This document shows positions 48,961 through 61,461 of a stretch of DNA of 64,000 nucleotides, one piece after another. The notes under the pieces are model-generated. The model saw only the letters and a program-made list of their open reading frames with translations. It was not told where the DNA came from and searched no databases. Every line of letters starts with the position of its first letter. Position 1 is the stretch's first letter. The translations under genes and the position numbers were made by a program. Origin of the DNA: Ailanthus altissimus (taxonomy: Eukaryota; Streptophyta; Magnoliopsida; Sapindales; Simaroubaceae); NCBI GenBank assembly GCA_946807835.1, contig OX327691.1:942188-1006187 (forward strand), read 5' to 3'.

Positions 48961-49660
48961 CGATATGTGCATACCAAGGTATTTGGCTTATAGTAAAAAG
49001 ATGCTCATCAGGAAAATCATCTCGAATGGGTGGCAAATCAGTGGAGTCAGTGAACTCAAGACGGGATAGATGATCAGCAACAATATTTTCAACGCCCTTC
49101 TTGTCTTTGATGGTTAGATCAAATTTTTGCAAAAGAAGAATCCGCCTAATTAAACAAGCTTTAGCATCCTTCTTAGAAAGAAGGCACTTAAGGGCTGCGT
49201 GGTCACTAAAAATAACAATAGGTGAACTAATCAAATAAGAACGAAATTTGTCTAAGGCAAAAACAACAACCAGTAGTAGTGTAATTCATCTGAGCATCAT
49301 TCAAAGTCCTACTAGCATAATAAACAACAAAGAGTTTTTCCTCCATTCGTTGCCCAAGAACTGCTCCTATAGTATAATTACTTGCATCATACATAATTTC
49401 AAATGGGAGGTTCTAATCTGGTAATTGCATAATAAGAGTGGTGGTGAGTTTGGCAATGAGTGTTTGGAATGCCTCCTCACACTCTTGTGTCCATGTAAAT
49501 TCTGCATCTTTTAGAAAAAGGTTACACAATGGTCTAGATATGGTAGAAAATTTTTGTATAAACCTTCTATAAAAGCCAGTATGTCCAAGAAAAGATCGAA
49601 TATCTTTTACTGTTTTGGGTGTAGGTAATTTAGAAATTAATTTAATTTTCTCCTTGTCAA
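48961..49660 (-). pseudogene. Athila-like RNase H region (decayed)
   Basis: The frame shows PIVIFSDHAALKCLLSKKDA, FDLTIKDKKGVENIVADHLS and RLEFTDSTDLPPIRDDFPDE, the typical end of the RNase H/connection region. Upstream pieces around 49300-49640 encode the RT thumb and tether in broken frames. Confidence 0.85.
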
Positions 49661-50330
49661 CCTCTATCCCTCTTCAGATACAATGTGGCCCAAAACAATT
49701 CCTGAAGATACCATGAAATGACATTTCTCCCAATTTAGCACGAGTCTTTTTTCTTCACACCTACTCAAAATAGCTTTCAAGTTAAGTAGGCATAAATCAA
49801 AAGAATTACCAAAAATAGTCAAATCATCCATAAGAACTTCCATGCATTTTTTAACCATATCAGAGAAAATACTCAACATACAACGCTGACAAGTAGCTGG
49901 TGCATTACATAATCCAAATAGAATTCTAAAAAAAGGATAAGTACCAAAAGGGCATATAAAGGTAATTTTTTCTTGATCTTCTATAGCTATCTTAATCTGG
50001 TAATAACCTAAATACCCATCAAGAAAGCAATAAAAGGGACGTTCAGCTACATGTTCTAAAATTTGGTCAATAAAAGGCAATGAAAAATAGTCTTTCCTAA
50101 TGGCTATGTTTAATTTTTTTATAATCAATGTCCATTCGCCAACCACTTACTACCCTAGTTGGAACAAGTATCCCATTCTCATTTTTCATAACAGTAACTC
50201 CGGATTTTTTAGGAACTACTTGAGTTTGACTTACCCATTGACTATCAGAAATTAGGTAGATTATACCCGCATCTAATAGTTTCAATACCTCTTTCTTCAC
50301 TACTTCTTTCATTGTTGGTTAAGTCTTCTT
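49661..50330 (-). pseudogene. Athila-like reverse transcriptase (decayed)
   Basis: RT motifs in order: VVKKEVLKLLDAGIIYLISD, WVSQTQVVPKKSGVTV, WRMDIDYKKI, then after a frameshift DYFSLPFIDQILEHVAERPF, YCFLDGYLGYYQIKI, TFICPFGTYPFFRILFGLCN, the active-site loop VLMDDLTIFG (usual FMDD), and LVLNWEKCHFMVSSGIVLGH. The frame break lies near 50105. Catalytic aspartates remain, but the gene is not translatable as one protein. Confidence 0.92.
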
Positions 50331-51070
50331 TGTAGGTCCCTACGAGGTTGAGCCTCTAAATGAATTTTATGGGAGCATATCAATGGAGAAATACCTTTAA
50401 TATCAGCTATAGTCTAACCTAGTGCAAACTTATCTTCTTTTAATAATTTTATCAAATTTTTTTCTTGTTCAGCACTAAGTTCAGAACAAATGATGATAGG
50501 AAAGGTATCACCTGGTCCCAAGAATACGTATTTCAAATATTTAGACAGTGGAGAAAGCTCAACTTGTGGTGTCTCGAGGTTTGATAGTTTTGGTCTCTTC
50601 CTCTCTCGTGGCAACTCTTCAAAGCGTGGCTGGCAAAATTGAGTCCCTTTATCTTATGAGTCAAAAATACTAAACACATCAATTGTTACACTAGGATAAT
50701 ACAATTCTTCAAAATCAAAATTGAGAAGTTTTTTCAAAGAATCAGAGCCATGATTTTTATAAGCTTCCTCCACTACAAGTGTGTCTATCATATATGAATA
50801 ATAGCATTCGTCTTCTTCTCGTGGTTGTTTTTCAATATTGAAAATGTTCACCTCAAGAGTCATATTCCCAAAATATAATTTTATTAGACCATTTTTACAA
50901 TTAATAAAAGTGTTAGCAGTGGTAAGAAAATGTCTCCACATAATAAGAGAAATTTTTGACTCCATGTTAACAATAGAATAAGTATCTAAAACAAGAAAAT
51001 CAACAGGGTAGTAAAATTTATCAATTTGTAATAAAACATCTTCTACTATTTTCCGTTGTTTCTTAATTGA

Positions 51071-51289
51071 TCAATTGGTTAATTGTAGGACTACAAGTGT
51101 AGGTTTAATCTCACCAAGTCCCAATTGCAAGTAAATAGAATAAGACATTAAATTTACACTTGCTCCTAGGTCCAACAAAGCTTGATCAAACTCATGTGTC
51201 CTAATTTGGCAGGAGATTGTGGGACATTCTGAGTCTTTATACTTGACTGGTGTCTTTTGTTCAATCACTGCAGTTACTTGTTCTGCCAA
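51071..51289 (-). pseudogene. Athila-like aspartic protease
   Basis: The segment CPTISCQIRTHEFDQALLDL continues GASVNLMSYSIYLQLGLGEI. This is the DLGASVN active-site motif of plant Ty3/gypsy proteases of this lineage. It is flanked by linker ORFs at 50414-50965 and 51369-51590. Confidence 0.85.
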
Positions 51290-51689
51290 AAATGCAGTTT
51301 TTTTTACATGGTATTTTCTTTTGATAATGCATAGATTCTTGATGACTTTGGCATAAGTTGGAACCTACTTAATCAAATGCAACAAGGAAAGATGAATCTT
51401 GTTTCAAATGTTCTAAAATCTCACCTTGAATTTCTGAATTTTTTCCAACTAGTCGAAGAGTTTGAGGAAACGGTACTGGGATTGAAAACTTATTTTTGGG
51501 CTCTCTTTCCATTATGGCCTCTTTTTCAATGGGGGCATCTTTATTACTTATCGATGTGTTAGTTAGAGAAGTAGTCTCACTCATAATCATAAAACTTCGA
51601 GTAATAATGGCATTGACTTCTTTGAGATTTTGTGCATCAGAAGTAGAAGTTTGTGCTATGAATTATCCTTTTAGATTGGATTGAGGTTG

Positions 51690-54371
51690 AGATGAAACTT
51701 ACCTTACTCTTGTACAATTAAGGTACTGGTCAGCTTTGTGATTTAACTCTTGATTTTTTTGTTTTCGTCTATCACCAGCGCAAGAACTTTTATCAAATTT
51801 TTTATTAGTTTTACTTTAGACCTCCATAAATGCTTATGATGTATCCTCTAAAGGACTTCTAGTTGGTCGTGCATTATATTGAGGTGTAACATAAGACTTG
51901 AGTGCTTATTGGTTTTGTTTCTAATGGCTATTAGCTTGTTGGTTAGATTTTCAACTAAAGTTTAGGTGATTTCTCCAGCTAGGATTATAGGTTTCAGAGT
52001 AGGGTGAATAAGGCTTCTTGTACATCCCGAAGGCATTACATTGTTCTTCATATATCCCACTTATCTCACTATAAGTGGGGCAATCCTGAGCTAAGTGTTC
52101 CGCTCCTCCACAGACAAAACAGACATCGTATGACTCAACCTTAGCAACTGTGTGGGTGACTCCCTAGTTAAGATCTCTAATTGGGCTTTTAGGTTACCCT
52201 CTTCCCTAAGATGGAAAACTCCACTGGGTCGTGACCTATTTGTGCTTTCAGTCATGCTAGGTCCAGTCTATGTATGGGCTTTTTCGACTATGCCATTAAG
52301 AAATTCTATGGCTTCCACTGGATCTTTGTGAAGAAACTCTCTATTATACATCATCTCAACAAATTGATGCTCTCTAATTGTGAGTCCCTCATAAAAATAG
52401 CTAACCAAGCACCAATTTTTATACCCATGGTGAGGGCACAGATTTAGCAACTCTTTAAACCTTTCCCATGCTTGATATAAGGTTTCACTATCTTTTTGGA
52501 AGAAGGAAGAAATTTATCTTTTCAAGCCATTAGTTTTGTGTTGTAGGAAGTTCATTTTGGGAAAAATGCTTGGGTCATTTCTGTCCAAGTTCCCATAGAC
52601 CTCAGCCTCAAAAAGTATAGTCAACACTTTGCTTTGTCTTTCAAAGAAAAATGAAAACAATTTAAGCCTAACACTTGATAAGGGCAAATTTATCATATAT
52701 TTTCTCATGTTTTTATTTTGATATTTTATTATTTTATGAGAATAGATAGTTATTTATGTGCTTTATTGTTATTTATAGGGACTTGAATAAAATTTAAAGA
52801 TTATCGCTCCACCTCTGAAACAGTGACCGAAATAAAAAAAATGACCTGTTTAAGTTGCATCTGGCGCCCCAGCACCAAATAGTAATCGCGCCAGTGATAG
52901 GCCAGAGCTCTAGCTCCATCATCCCACCGCTCCAACGGTGAAGCCTTTTTCAAGTATCGCCCCAGCGACAACTGCATAGCGCCCCAGCAGTAGTGCGAGT
53001 ACTAGTTCGACGAGAATTAAGATATTCAAGATCATATCAATCCCTATAAAAAGCCACTCGTTCCCAGCCTTTAAGAATGAACTGAGAGCACTTAAGACAC
53101 ATTGAAGAACACCACGAATACAAAGCATGAGTCTTGGAAAGCAATAGGAGTTTAATTAAAGCAAATTTAGAGAGAGATTCAAGGCGTTTTTTCACATCAA
53201 AAATATCTTAGGCAGCGCAATCAAGAGTAATTCGACGTCTATATCGGTTTGTTATTGATTGTATCATAGTTTATTGTTATTTTTACTACTACTCTCTTGT
53301 AGCCATGAGCTAAATTTATTTTCTAGGGTTAATACTTGAACTCAATATGTGTACTTAATTTCTATATCTTTTGAACATTTAATAAACTTAGTTCCTTGAT
53401 ATTCAAATTACTTGATCTTTATGCTTCAATATATCTGGCCAATATATGGTGAATGAGTTGGTAATATTGTTAATAAACTCAGAAAAGGAATCATAATATT
53501 TAAACATAAGTAATTTGATGCATGATTGTAGAGTAACATTCAATATTGCATATGCAAGTTTGAATTTAGGATAGGAATATACCTAATTGGCATGTATGAT
53601 CAATAAGACCTAATATTAATGAATCTTAATTTATTACAAGTATCATAGGAATATAGGTATTTGGTAAATTAAAGTATACTTGCATGACCTTGGAAGAGGC
53701 TTGTAAATACATTAGTGTCTTGATCAATAACAAAGATTAAGAGAGTTAATTATTAGAAGATTAATCATTAGAAAGCATATTGAGGGATAGTATTAATCCT
53801 AAATTTTCTCTATATTGCTATCTCCTAATTCTCTTTGCATTGTGTTTTTATTTTTATATTTTATACGTTCATTCTTAGATTTTTATTTTTTTAAATAATC
53901 ATTAGAGAGACATAATTTTAGTAATTGGTTAAAAAGAAGAAATTATCCCTGTGGGTTCGACATCCGACTTTTTTAGTCTCTTTAATACTTGCATACGATA
54001 GTGTATACTTGCGCTTAATTATAAGATATAGAAATATCGCATCAACATTGTCTATGGCTTCAGGTTGGCTATGGAAGGTGGCAATTACCTCTTTAAATTT
54101 GCTAACATGTACATAAGGATTTTCACTATCTAGACTATGAAAAGTGGGCAGAGGTTATATCATTCCTAGTTTTAAAATCTAAATATGGTGTGTTAGGTGA
54201 AAATTTAATGCATGATGGTGTGGCTATACGAGAAGGATGTAAGTAATCTTTTAGAGTTCTAACAGGATTATCCTTGTGTTGGCTCATTGTGTTGGAATTA
54301 CAAGATAAACTAGATGGTGAATTCTCTTCCCTTACAAATTGTGGTGGTGGTTCTAGTTCTACTTCTCTCAC
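51690..54371 (-). pseudogene. Athila-like gag (decayed, split by solo LTR at 52676-54044)
   Basis: The N-terminal part (54135-54371) shows DNPVRTLKDYLHPSRIATPS. After HVSKFKEVIATFHSQPEAIDN the text is cut by the solo LTR and resumes VRLKLFSF in frame when the LTR and one target copy are removed. The C-terminal half has MNFLQHKTNGLKR, LLNLCPHHGYKNWCLVSYFY, EGLTIREHQFVEMMYNREFL and a CCHC zinc knuckle CFVCGGAEHLAQDC (about 52085-52130). Frames are broken throughout. Confidence 0.88.
52676..54044 (+). mobile_element. Solo LTR (1369 bp), Athila-type, nested in the gag
   Basis: Runs from TGATAAGGGC to ATATCGCATCA, flanked by ACACT (52671-52675) and ACATT (54045-54049), a target duplication with one mismatch. 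The same LTR family appears reversed at 63650-64000, which confirms the ATCGCATCA terminus. It contains an iterated CGCCCCAGC motif (52860-52990), analogous to the palindromes in the LTR at 10651. Confidence 0.88.
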
Positions 54372-54439
54372 AAATCTTTCTCGTTTGTCTCTAAGTTAAT
54401 GCATACATCCTAATAAATTTTTTTTTTATGAAGGAAATG

Positions 54440-55110
54440 CTCAAGGAAAATTAAAAAGTGAAATAAAATATAACAAGAAATAGAAATGAGTTAGGTGATA
54501 AGACCAACCATGATATATAAATACAATAAATGAACAAAAGATAATAAGCTATAAAGTACAATAAATAAATAAAACAAGTACAATAAATAAATAAAAAAGT
54601 ACAATAAATCAATAAAAAAAGTACAATAAGTAAATAAAAGAAAAGAAAGTGTAATAAATTAAGAAAAATAAAATGCAAAGTACAATAAATAAATAAAAAA
54701 ATAAAATAAAGTATAATAAATAAAAAAGGTACAATAAGTAAATAAATAAATAAAAAGTTAGGCGGTAGAACCGGCCATTAAAATAAAATAAAAATACAAC
54801 ATATTAACTAAAAAATTAAAGTACAATAAAAAAATAAAAAAATTACAATAAATAAATAAAAGAAAATAAAGTGTAATATATAAATAAAGTACAATAAAAT
54901 AAACTAAAGTGCAATAAATAAATAAAGTGCAATAAATAAAAAAATAAACTAAATTAGGCGGTAAAATCAACCATTAAAATAATATAAAATATAACAAATT
55001 AACTAAAGTAAATAAAATAAATTAGGTGGTAGAACCAACCATAAACAAAAAAATGAATTACAACAAAGAAAATAAAATTATAATTTTACAAAGAAAAGAA
55101 AATGTACAAA
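54440..55110. repeat. AT-rich minisatellite leader of the Athila-like element
   Basis: Dozens of short units built on AAAGTACAATAAATAAATAA fill the leader between PBS and gag. A spacer motif GGTGGTAGAACCAACCAT (variants at about 54489, 54761, 54957 and 55024) punctuates them, suggesting a higher-order unit that has been duplicated. Confidence 0.88.
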
Positions 55111-55157
55111 GTTATCGCTTTAGTATTGATAAACGCAACCGACTTTTGTAGTGTGCC

Positions 55158-55176
55158 TCCCCGGCAATGGTGTCAA
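55158..55176 (-). other. Primer binding site, tRNA-Asp type
   Basis: The minus strand reads TTGACACCATTGCCGGGGA a few bases after the LTR end. It matches the known Athila/Tat PBS TTGGCGCCGTTGCCGGGGA with a few changes, mostly transitions. Confidence 0.85.
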
Positions 55177-55180
55177 ATTT

Positions 55181-56721
55181 TGTTTACGCTCAAAATGTAA
55201 TGTGGCTATCGTAGTATAGATTGAGATGTCGATCTCATGAGGAAGCTTTTGGCAAAATAAGTTGGTGAAGTGAAATATTAAAGTAATAGCAAAGGAAAAA
55301 ATTAATTAATTGGTTTAAGTGGATGAGATAGAATTGTTTATGAATTAAGAAAAATATCTTATGATGATTTAAGTAAAGCTTCGAGAATCACAATTATGCT
55401 TTATAAATTTACTCTACACTTTGATTCAATATTTATAACATAATTGAAAGTTTCACATTCTAAACAATCAATCAAAAGATATATAAAAATAACACATTTG
55501 ATAACACGTACATTTGATGTGACTAAACTCTTTGCAGATATTAACACAAATTATGTTCATTTATACAAGTTATCTAAGATAGACAATATATCATTTTGAC
55601 AATATTATAGTAAAAGATTAACTTGTATATCAAACATTTATTGTCTTTACATGCTATCCAAGATCGATAATATATCAATTGACAATATTGTAGTAAAAGA
55701 TTAACATATAAAATAATGTAACTAATAACAATTATAATTCAACAAGAATCACATAAGAAAAGTATGACTGAAATATATGAGACATAAGAATTATAACCCC
55801 TGGATTATAGAAAATAAAATAAAAAAGAGTTTAAGCAAAACCAAACTTACAAATATTTGTAGCTCTTGACAACGAATCAAAGTATAGAAGTAGATTTATT
55901 ACACATAAAAATTCATCTCTCTAGCCTAGATTACAATGCATGCTAATGAGAAGAAAATAATAGAGAATTATCTAATATTGAAAATGTCCTAAGAGTATCC
56001 TTATATAGGCAATGAATGGAAGTATGTTAAGTGTGACATCAATCTTCAATAATTTAGGCCACCAACTCGTTCACCCACTTGCAACACCTTTTTGATGATC
56101 TAAATGACTGATGTAGCCTTTTTGGCCGACATAAAAGTTGTAGAATTTTATCTCTTCTTTCCATAGGCACCAGTTCATGCAACTTGGATGAGTATCCAAT
56201 GAGATATGAGTAAAATTTCAAAGATACATTAGATTTCGGCCAACAACACTTTTACCCACTTGCAACACAATTTAGTCCATGATAACGGCTGATTTGGACT
56301 TTACCATCGTCATAAGAGTTGTTTGTAATTAATTCAGTATTTCACATCTTTAGGATTTATACCAATTGGGTATTTATGAGATATAGTCCAAATACGTGAG
56401 TTGGGTCAAACTGGGCGGAAGTTGTAGCCGGGTTCTATTGTATCTCAATTTGTGGCCCATAACATATTGGATTTAACTTTTCAATTATTCTTTAAGTTTG
56501 TGTAAGATTGAGTCATGTTACTCAAGGTTCAAGAATTTAGTCATTTTGATTTATACATTGATAGTTATGTCCATTTTACTTAAACCTGTGCAAATAACAT
56601 TCATTAATCACAATTTAAGGAGAACACTTTATTTCAAGCTAAAAATACAAAAATATTAAAATTAGTGACATTAAATGGTGATTGAATCTCTTAATAGATA
56701 TGCATTTTCATGTGTTCATCA
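55181..56721 (-). mobile_element. 5' LTR of the Athila-like element
   Basis: 1541 bp. On the minus strand it reads TGATGAACACATGAAAATGC...GAGCGTAAACA, collinear with the LTR at 40247-41807. Confidence 0.93.
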
Positions 56722-56940
56722 ACCTTACATGCAGACCTAGGAGGATCGTTTTGGCCATCTCCTCAGAATGTTAGTGGAGATTACTTTTGCTCGTCTCTTT
56801 TCTTAGTAACAACACCAGACTATGTAAGGGGGCGATAAGACCTTACATACGGACCTAGGGGGATTAGTTTTTAACCATCTCCCCAGAATGATAGTGGACC
56901 ATGCTTCCCATGTTTGAAAGGCTATTGATTCATACATGGG
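56722..56940. repeat. Tandem-repeat tract, right part
   Basis: About one and a half to two further ~120-bp units (ACCTTACAT..GACCTAGG.GGAT..CCATCTCC.CAGAATG..AGTGGA..) continue the array at 40015-40246 beyond the Athila insertion. Confidence 0.8.
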
Positions 56941-57049
56941 AAGGTTAGTCTTAGGATCTTTATTAGTGATGAGATAATATTGAATGTAATGTTATATAAA
57001 ATATTGTAGGAAATATTTTTGAGATATAGGAACAAAAAATAAAGAGAAA

Positions 57050-58085
57050 AGAAGTCATACATAGAACTTCTTTAGCTTTGATATGTTTCAAAGAGTCAAA
57101 ATTGGGTTTCTGTCCATGTCTTATAGTAGGAAGGCTCCCTTATCTAGCTTCCTTCAACTTTATAGGGTCTTTCTCACGTTTTAGCCATCTTTCTAGCACT
57201 GTGCTCCTTATTAATGTCGAGTGCCTCTCGTAAGACAAGGTCACCTTCATTAAGCTCATGCTTCCTAACCCTATTATTATAGTGTCTTTTCATATTTTCT
57301 TTATAAACCACTGCGTGGATTGGTGTAATCTCTCTAGTTTTATATATTAGATCTTTTATCGTAGTCAAGGCTTCATCATTGAGTTCCAATTGCATGGTTC
57401 TCATCCTTAAGGTAAGGATAAAGGCTTCCATCTTATATACTAGGGATTATTGTGAAGTTCCTATTAACATGTTCTCGGTCGTTCTGTAGGCCTAGAGCAC
57501 TTCAAGAAATTCTTTGAGCCTTCTTCTTTTCTTGCATTCTAATTTCTTCCATAGTATTGTAAATATCATCTGGTTGGAGACTTCGCCTTAACCATTCCCT
57601 TGTGGATAGCTACGAGAGGAAAAACACTATTGTAATTTGAATTTGTTACAAAAGTAAGTAACAACAACACTTACAAATTATTTCTCATTATCAGATAAGC
57701 TTATCTATGGCATGCCAAACCTAGTGATAAGATTCTTTCCGATGAAGCTCTTCACATCAATTCAAGTGAGATTGTTGTAAGCCTCTGCTTCCACTCACTT
57801 ATTGAAATAATCAATAGCTAATAGAACGAACTATTTCCCTCCTACAGCAGTTGGGAGTGGGCCTACAATATCCATCCCCTACTATACGAATGGCCATGGG
57901 TTGGAAACTGTATTGAGATAGCTGATTAATGAATGACTGTGGTGTCCTTTTGGAACCTTTCACACTTCTTGACATATTTTGCTACATTGCTTTTGATTGA
58001 TGGATAGAAGTATCATTGTCGCATTAATGTTTGGGCCAAGATCCCTCTACTTGAATGGTTATCACACGATCCTTCACATGCCTCT
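57050..58085 (-). pseudogene. Tat-like integrase relic
   Basis: Minus-strand frames show an integrase end: LNDEALTTIKDLIYKTREIT, then VVYKENMKRHYNNRVRKHEL, then NEGDLVLREALDINKEHSAR, the Tat-lineage pattern '..Y.N..vr.r.f..GDlVLRea'. Upstream (57500-58085) are core remnants with frameshifts, for example CERFQKDTTVIH near 57960 and SFIGKNLITRFG near 57740. With the tandem array it forms the 3' part of an old Tat element into which the Athila element and the Tekay-like element at 58086 inserted. Confidence 0.75.
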
Positions 58086-59345
58086 TAACAGGACCCGCCC
58101 CGAAACCCTCTATTGTAGATCCTGATGGGCTCTATCGGACACCCCAACAAACGTTTCTCAGAGTCTAACTATCAAAACTGGAAAATTCTATGAGGCAAAC
58201 CCTTTTTATCTTGTTATCACTAACTAAATCCTAAAATATCAGTGAAGATATTTTACCAGGACAGAGTTTCTGCTACTTTTCTGAAAACCCAAAAATAAAA
58301 CCTACAATAAAACCACACTTCTAGTTTAAATGGCTTTCTCAACTTTTAAATAGGACCTTTAGTCCTTCCAAAATCAAATCTAAACTCAACACAACAATTT
58401 CATTCTGATCACAAAAATTAATTTACAATAAAATTTACATACTAATGAAAAGGGAAAATTATCACTATATTACATAAATCATTTCTTATTTGATCAAAAT
58501 ATATTTACAAGATGCACAAAGTCTATAACTGCTATGCAAAAAATTAAAAGGTGCGACTTAGCACATTTACATTTATAAAATGATCGTCTGACTTGGCCCA
58601 CTAATTTGCTATAGGAGAACTAACAACCTGTGTACCGAGGCCTGCACTTGAAAAGGGTTTTAGAAAACATAAAATACAAAACGGCTGAGCTAAAGTAGCT
58701 TAGTGGGTGCTTTTAAAATTTCCAGTAAAAATAAGATTCTGTATAAATATTAAATTCTGAATACTACCTAGAACATGCTTATCAAGCTATTATAAAACTG
58801 TAAAATAGTTTCTAAACATTATATACCGATAAAATCCTGCCGAACAGTTTTTTTATTAATAATTTATGTAAACAATTGCCAGAATTTCTAAAACATAGTA
58901 ACTAACAAGTATATATATATATATATATACATTGATATGTGTTTGGTAATTTAAAAACTACTAAAACTCTTGCTCAGCCATTTTCTTTCTAAACTGCATC
59001 AAATGGTAACCCTAAAACTCTATACTCACGCAGCAACTAAACTAGCATCGCATAATGTGAGTAGGTCACAGGGTGTCTAAACTAGCAACACCCACTATGA
59101 TATCTAAATACATCTCACTGGCTATGTAGCAGAATTCTATATCGTCTACATATAGCAAGACAATACCTCATACACATAGAGCGACTCACTTGACTCGATA
59201 ACCTAACTTTTCAGAGTTAGTGATACACCCCAAATACTTGCCCATGCATACAGGATATACCAACCGGGTCTTAAACTATTACCACACTATAAATCTGAGG
59301 GTACCAATGACATTTGAAAACTAATTTAATAACTTTAGACATATT
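58086..59345 (-). mobile_element. Tekay-like 3' LTR, copy E1, left segment
   Basis: Minus-orientation LTR sequence starting TTAACAGGACCCGCC (LTR end TGTTA on its own strand) is collinear with the other copies up to the GGTACCAATGACATTTGAAAAC zone. It then meets inverted LTR sequence near 59345. Its remaining 5' part lies at 61462-62074. Confidence 0.85.
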
Positions 59346-61461
59346 TAGACATTTATGATTTTGATGAGTGAGCTTTCAAGAATGCTTCAATTGATATTCT
59401 TGTGTGTATTCTTGGCTTAGTTGAGTTGAATTCTAGTGTGGAGCTTGACGGAGTCATCATTTGAAGAAATTGACAAGGTAAGAATTAGGGTTTTGGGTGA
59501 TTTGAATGTAGAGACTTCAATTGGTTGTAATTAGGCAAATAGAATGAAATTGGCTTGATTTTATTGTAATTGGAACAAGAAATTGAGAAAAGAAATGTGT
59601 TAGAACATAGGGTGAAATTCTACCACTTTAGGGAAGTTAGGGATTGAGTGGTGTTTTGATTGAGTTGTTGTGTGTAAATGGTGCATATTGTAAATTGAAT
59701 GTATATGGTTGATGGAAAAACCAAAAATGAAGAAAATACGACATAATTGTCTATTTTGGAAAGGTGAAGGGCAATTATGTCCAACCAAGTTATAAGGTGT
59801 TCAATAATTTTCAAGGCGCCGGATGGTGAGTTAGATAGGCGCCGAATGGTGAGTTAGATTAGATAATTGGCTCCGTAAATAAAAAATGAAAAGTAGTATC
59901 CATCCGGGCTTTGTGTACCGATTAGGGTGTTTAGTAGTTCAATGAGATTCTAGCATTCGATTTGGTTCTAAATGTCATTTATGGCGCGTAGGTGAAGATA
60001 ACTGAGAGCGGTAACGGGAACAGAAATCGGGAGCGAAATTGAGCGTGGAGTGGTTGTGAGTGAAAATCTGCCTTTTTCTGTTATCTTTCGTTTATTATGT
60101 TTTCGCATAATGAAAATGTATGTTTTATGAGTTTTCAAGGCATAACATGATTATGATCTTGATATGTATCCATAGATATGCATTTACACGTTCGGTTTAA
60201 GAAATAGTTTTAAAATTTTTGCATTTGTTTTAAAGGCCATTGGTACACTCAGATTATAGTGATGGTGATTGTATTAGACCTGACCGGTATATCCTGTGCA
60301 CATAGGTAGGTCTTAGAGGTGTGTCACTAACTCAGGGAAGTCGGAATGTTGAGTCATGTGAGTCGCTCTACGTGTACGGGGTATTGTCTTGCTATATGTA
60401 TGCGATGTAGGATTCCGCTGCATAACCAGTGAGATGTCTTGAGATGTACTATGGGTGCTGTTAGTTGAGGTGCCTCGTGACCTACTCACGTGTGCGGTGC
60501 TAGTTGAGTCACTGCGTGAGTATAGAGCTTTAGGGTTACCATTGGTACAGTTTAGAAATAAAATGGCTGAGCGAGAACTTTACTAGTTTTTGACTTACCG
60601 ATAGCATTTATGCATTTATATTCACATGGCAGTTATTGTGTTATATAAATTTTGGATATTGTTTGCTAAAAATGTAGATAAAATCCGCTTGGAAAGATTT
60701 CATCAGCATATGATATTAGAAACCGTTTTACAGCATTACATTAGTTTTATAAGCACGATTTATGCATGTACTTTAGAATTTTACTATCTATGCATAATGT
60801 TATTTTATTTGAAATCTTATTTGCATTCACTGAGCTCCTTTAACTCACCCGTTTTGTGTTTTATATTTTCTAAACCCCTTTCCCAGGTGCAGATCTCGGT
60901 ACGCATGCTGCTGATTCTCCTATTGCTGAGTAGTGGGCCAAATCTGAAGATCATTTTTTGTACATATAAATGTGCTAAATAGCACCCTTTACTTTATGCA
61001 TATTAGTTGTAGCCATGTATATTTGTATGTATGTTTTGTACCAACAAGAAGAGATTTCGATATTGTGATGATCTTTTTTGTCTTTTTTTTTTATTTTATG
61101 ATTACGCTTATTTTGTGATTCAAATGAAATAATTGCGTTGTATTGGATTTGATTTGGAAAGGACCGGAGGTCCGAATTGGTAGTATTAAGAAGTGTTTGA
61201 AATAGAAGTGAAATTGTTTTGTAGGTTTTATATGGATTTTCTAAAAAATAGGGGAAACTCTGCCCCCTTTTTTTAAAAAAAAAATTAAGATGTAGTTTTC
61301 ATGTATATTTTAAGATTTTCTCAGTAATAGCAAGAACTAAAAAGGGGTTCGCCTTGCAAAAATTTCTCATCTTGCCCAGTTATATCCTGAGAAACTTTTA
61401 TCGGGGTACCCCGCAAGGCTACTGGGATCTGCTGTAGAAGGTCTCGAGTCGGGTCCTGTCA
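59346..61461 (+). mobile_element. Inverted, 5'-truncated Tekay-like LTR, copy E2, nested in E1
   Basis: Plus-orientation LTR text begins inside the family sequence (..TTTGATGAGTGAGCTTTCAAGAATGC..) and runs to the canonical end GTCGGGTCCTGTCA at 61461. The first ~600-700 bp of the LTR are missing. E1 lacks about 1 kb of its middle at the same place, so the nested insertion was followed by a deletion or rearrangement at the left junction. Confidence 0.85.

Larger units (their letters stand above)
40247..56721 (-). mobile_element. Complete Athila-like LTR retrotransposon (16.5 kb with nested insertions)
   Basis: Both LTRs lie in the same minus orientation and the outermost flanks are identical 5-mers ACCTT (40242-40246 and 56722-56726). 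The order on the minus strand is 5' LTR, tRNA-Asp-type PBS, AT-rich leader, gag, PR, RT, RNase H, IN, host-like segment including a LOG gene copy, purine tract, 3' LTR. Two later solo LTRs (44434-47183 and 52676-54044) are nested inside; without them and their extra target copies the element is about 12.3 kb. All frames are broken. In the first 109 aligned bp of the LTR ends I count 14 differences, all transitions, so the insertion is old and probably was methylated. Confidence 0.93.

Noticed and set aside
54451..54970. Phe/Tyr/Leu-rich 'membrane protein' ORFs
   Set aside because: They are translations of AT-rich minisatellite DNA.
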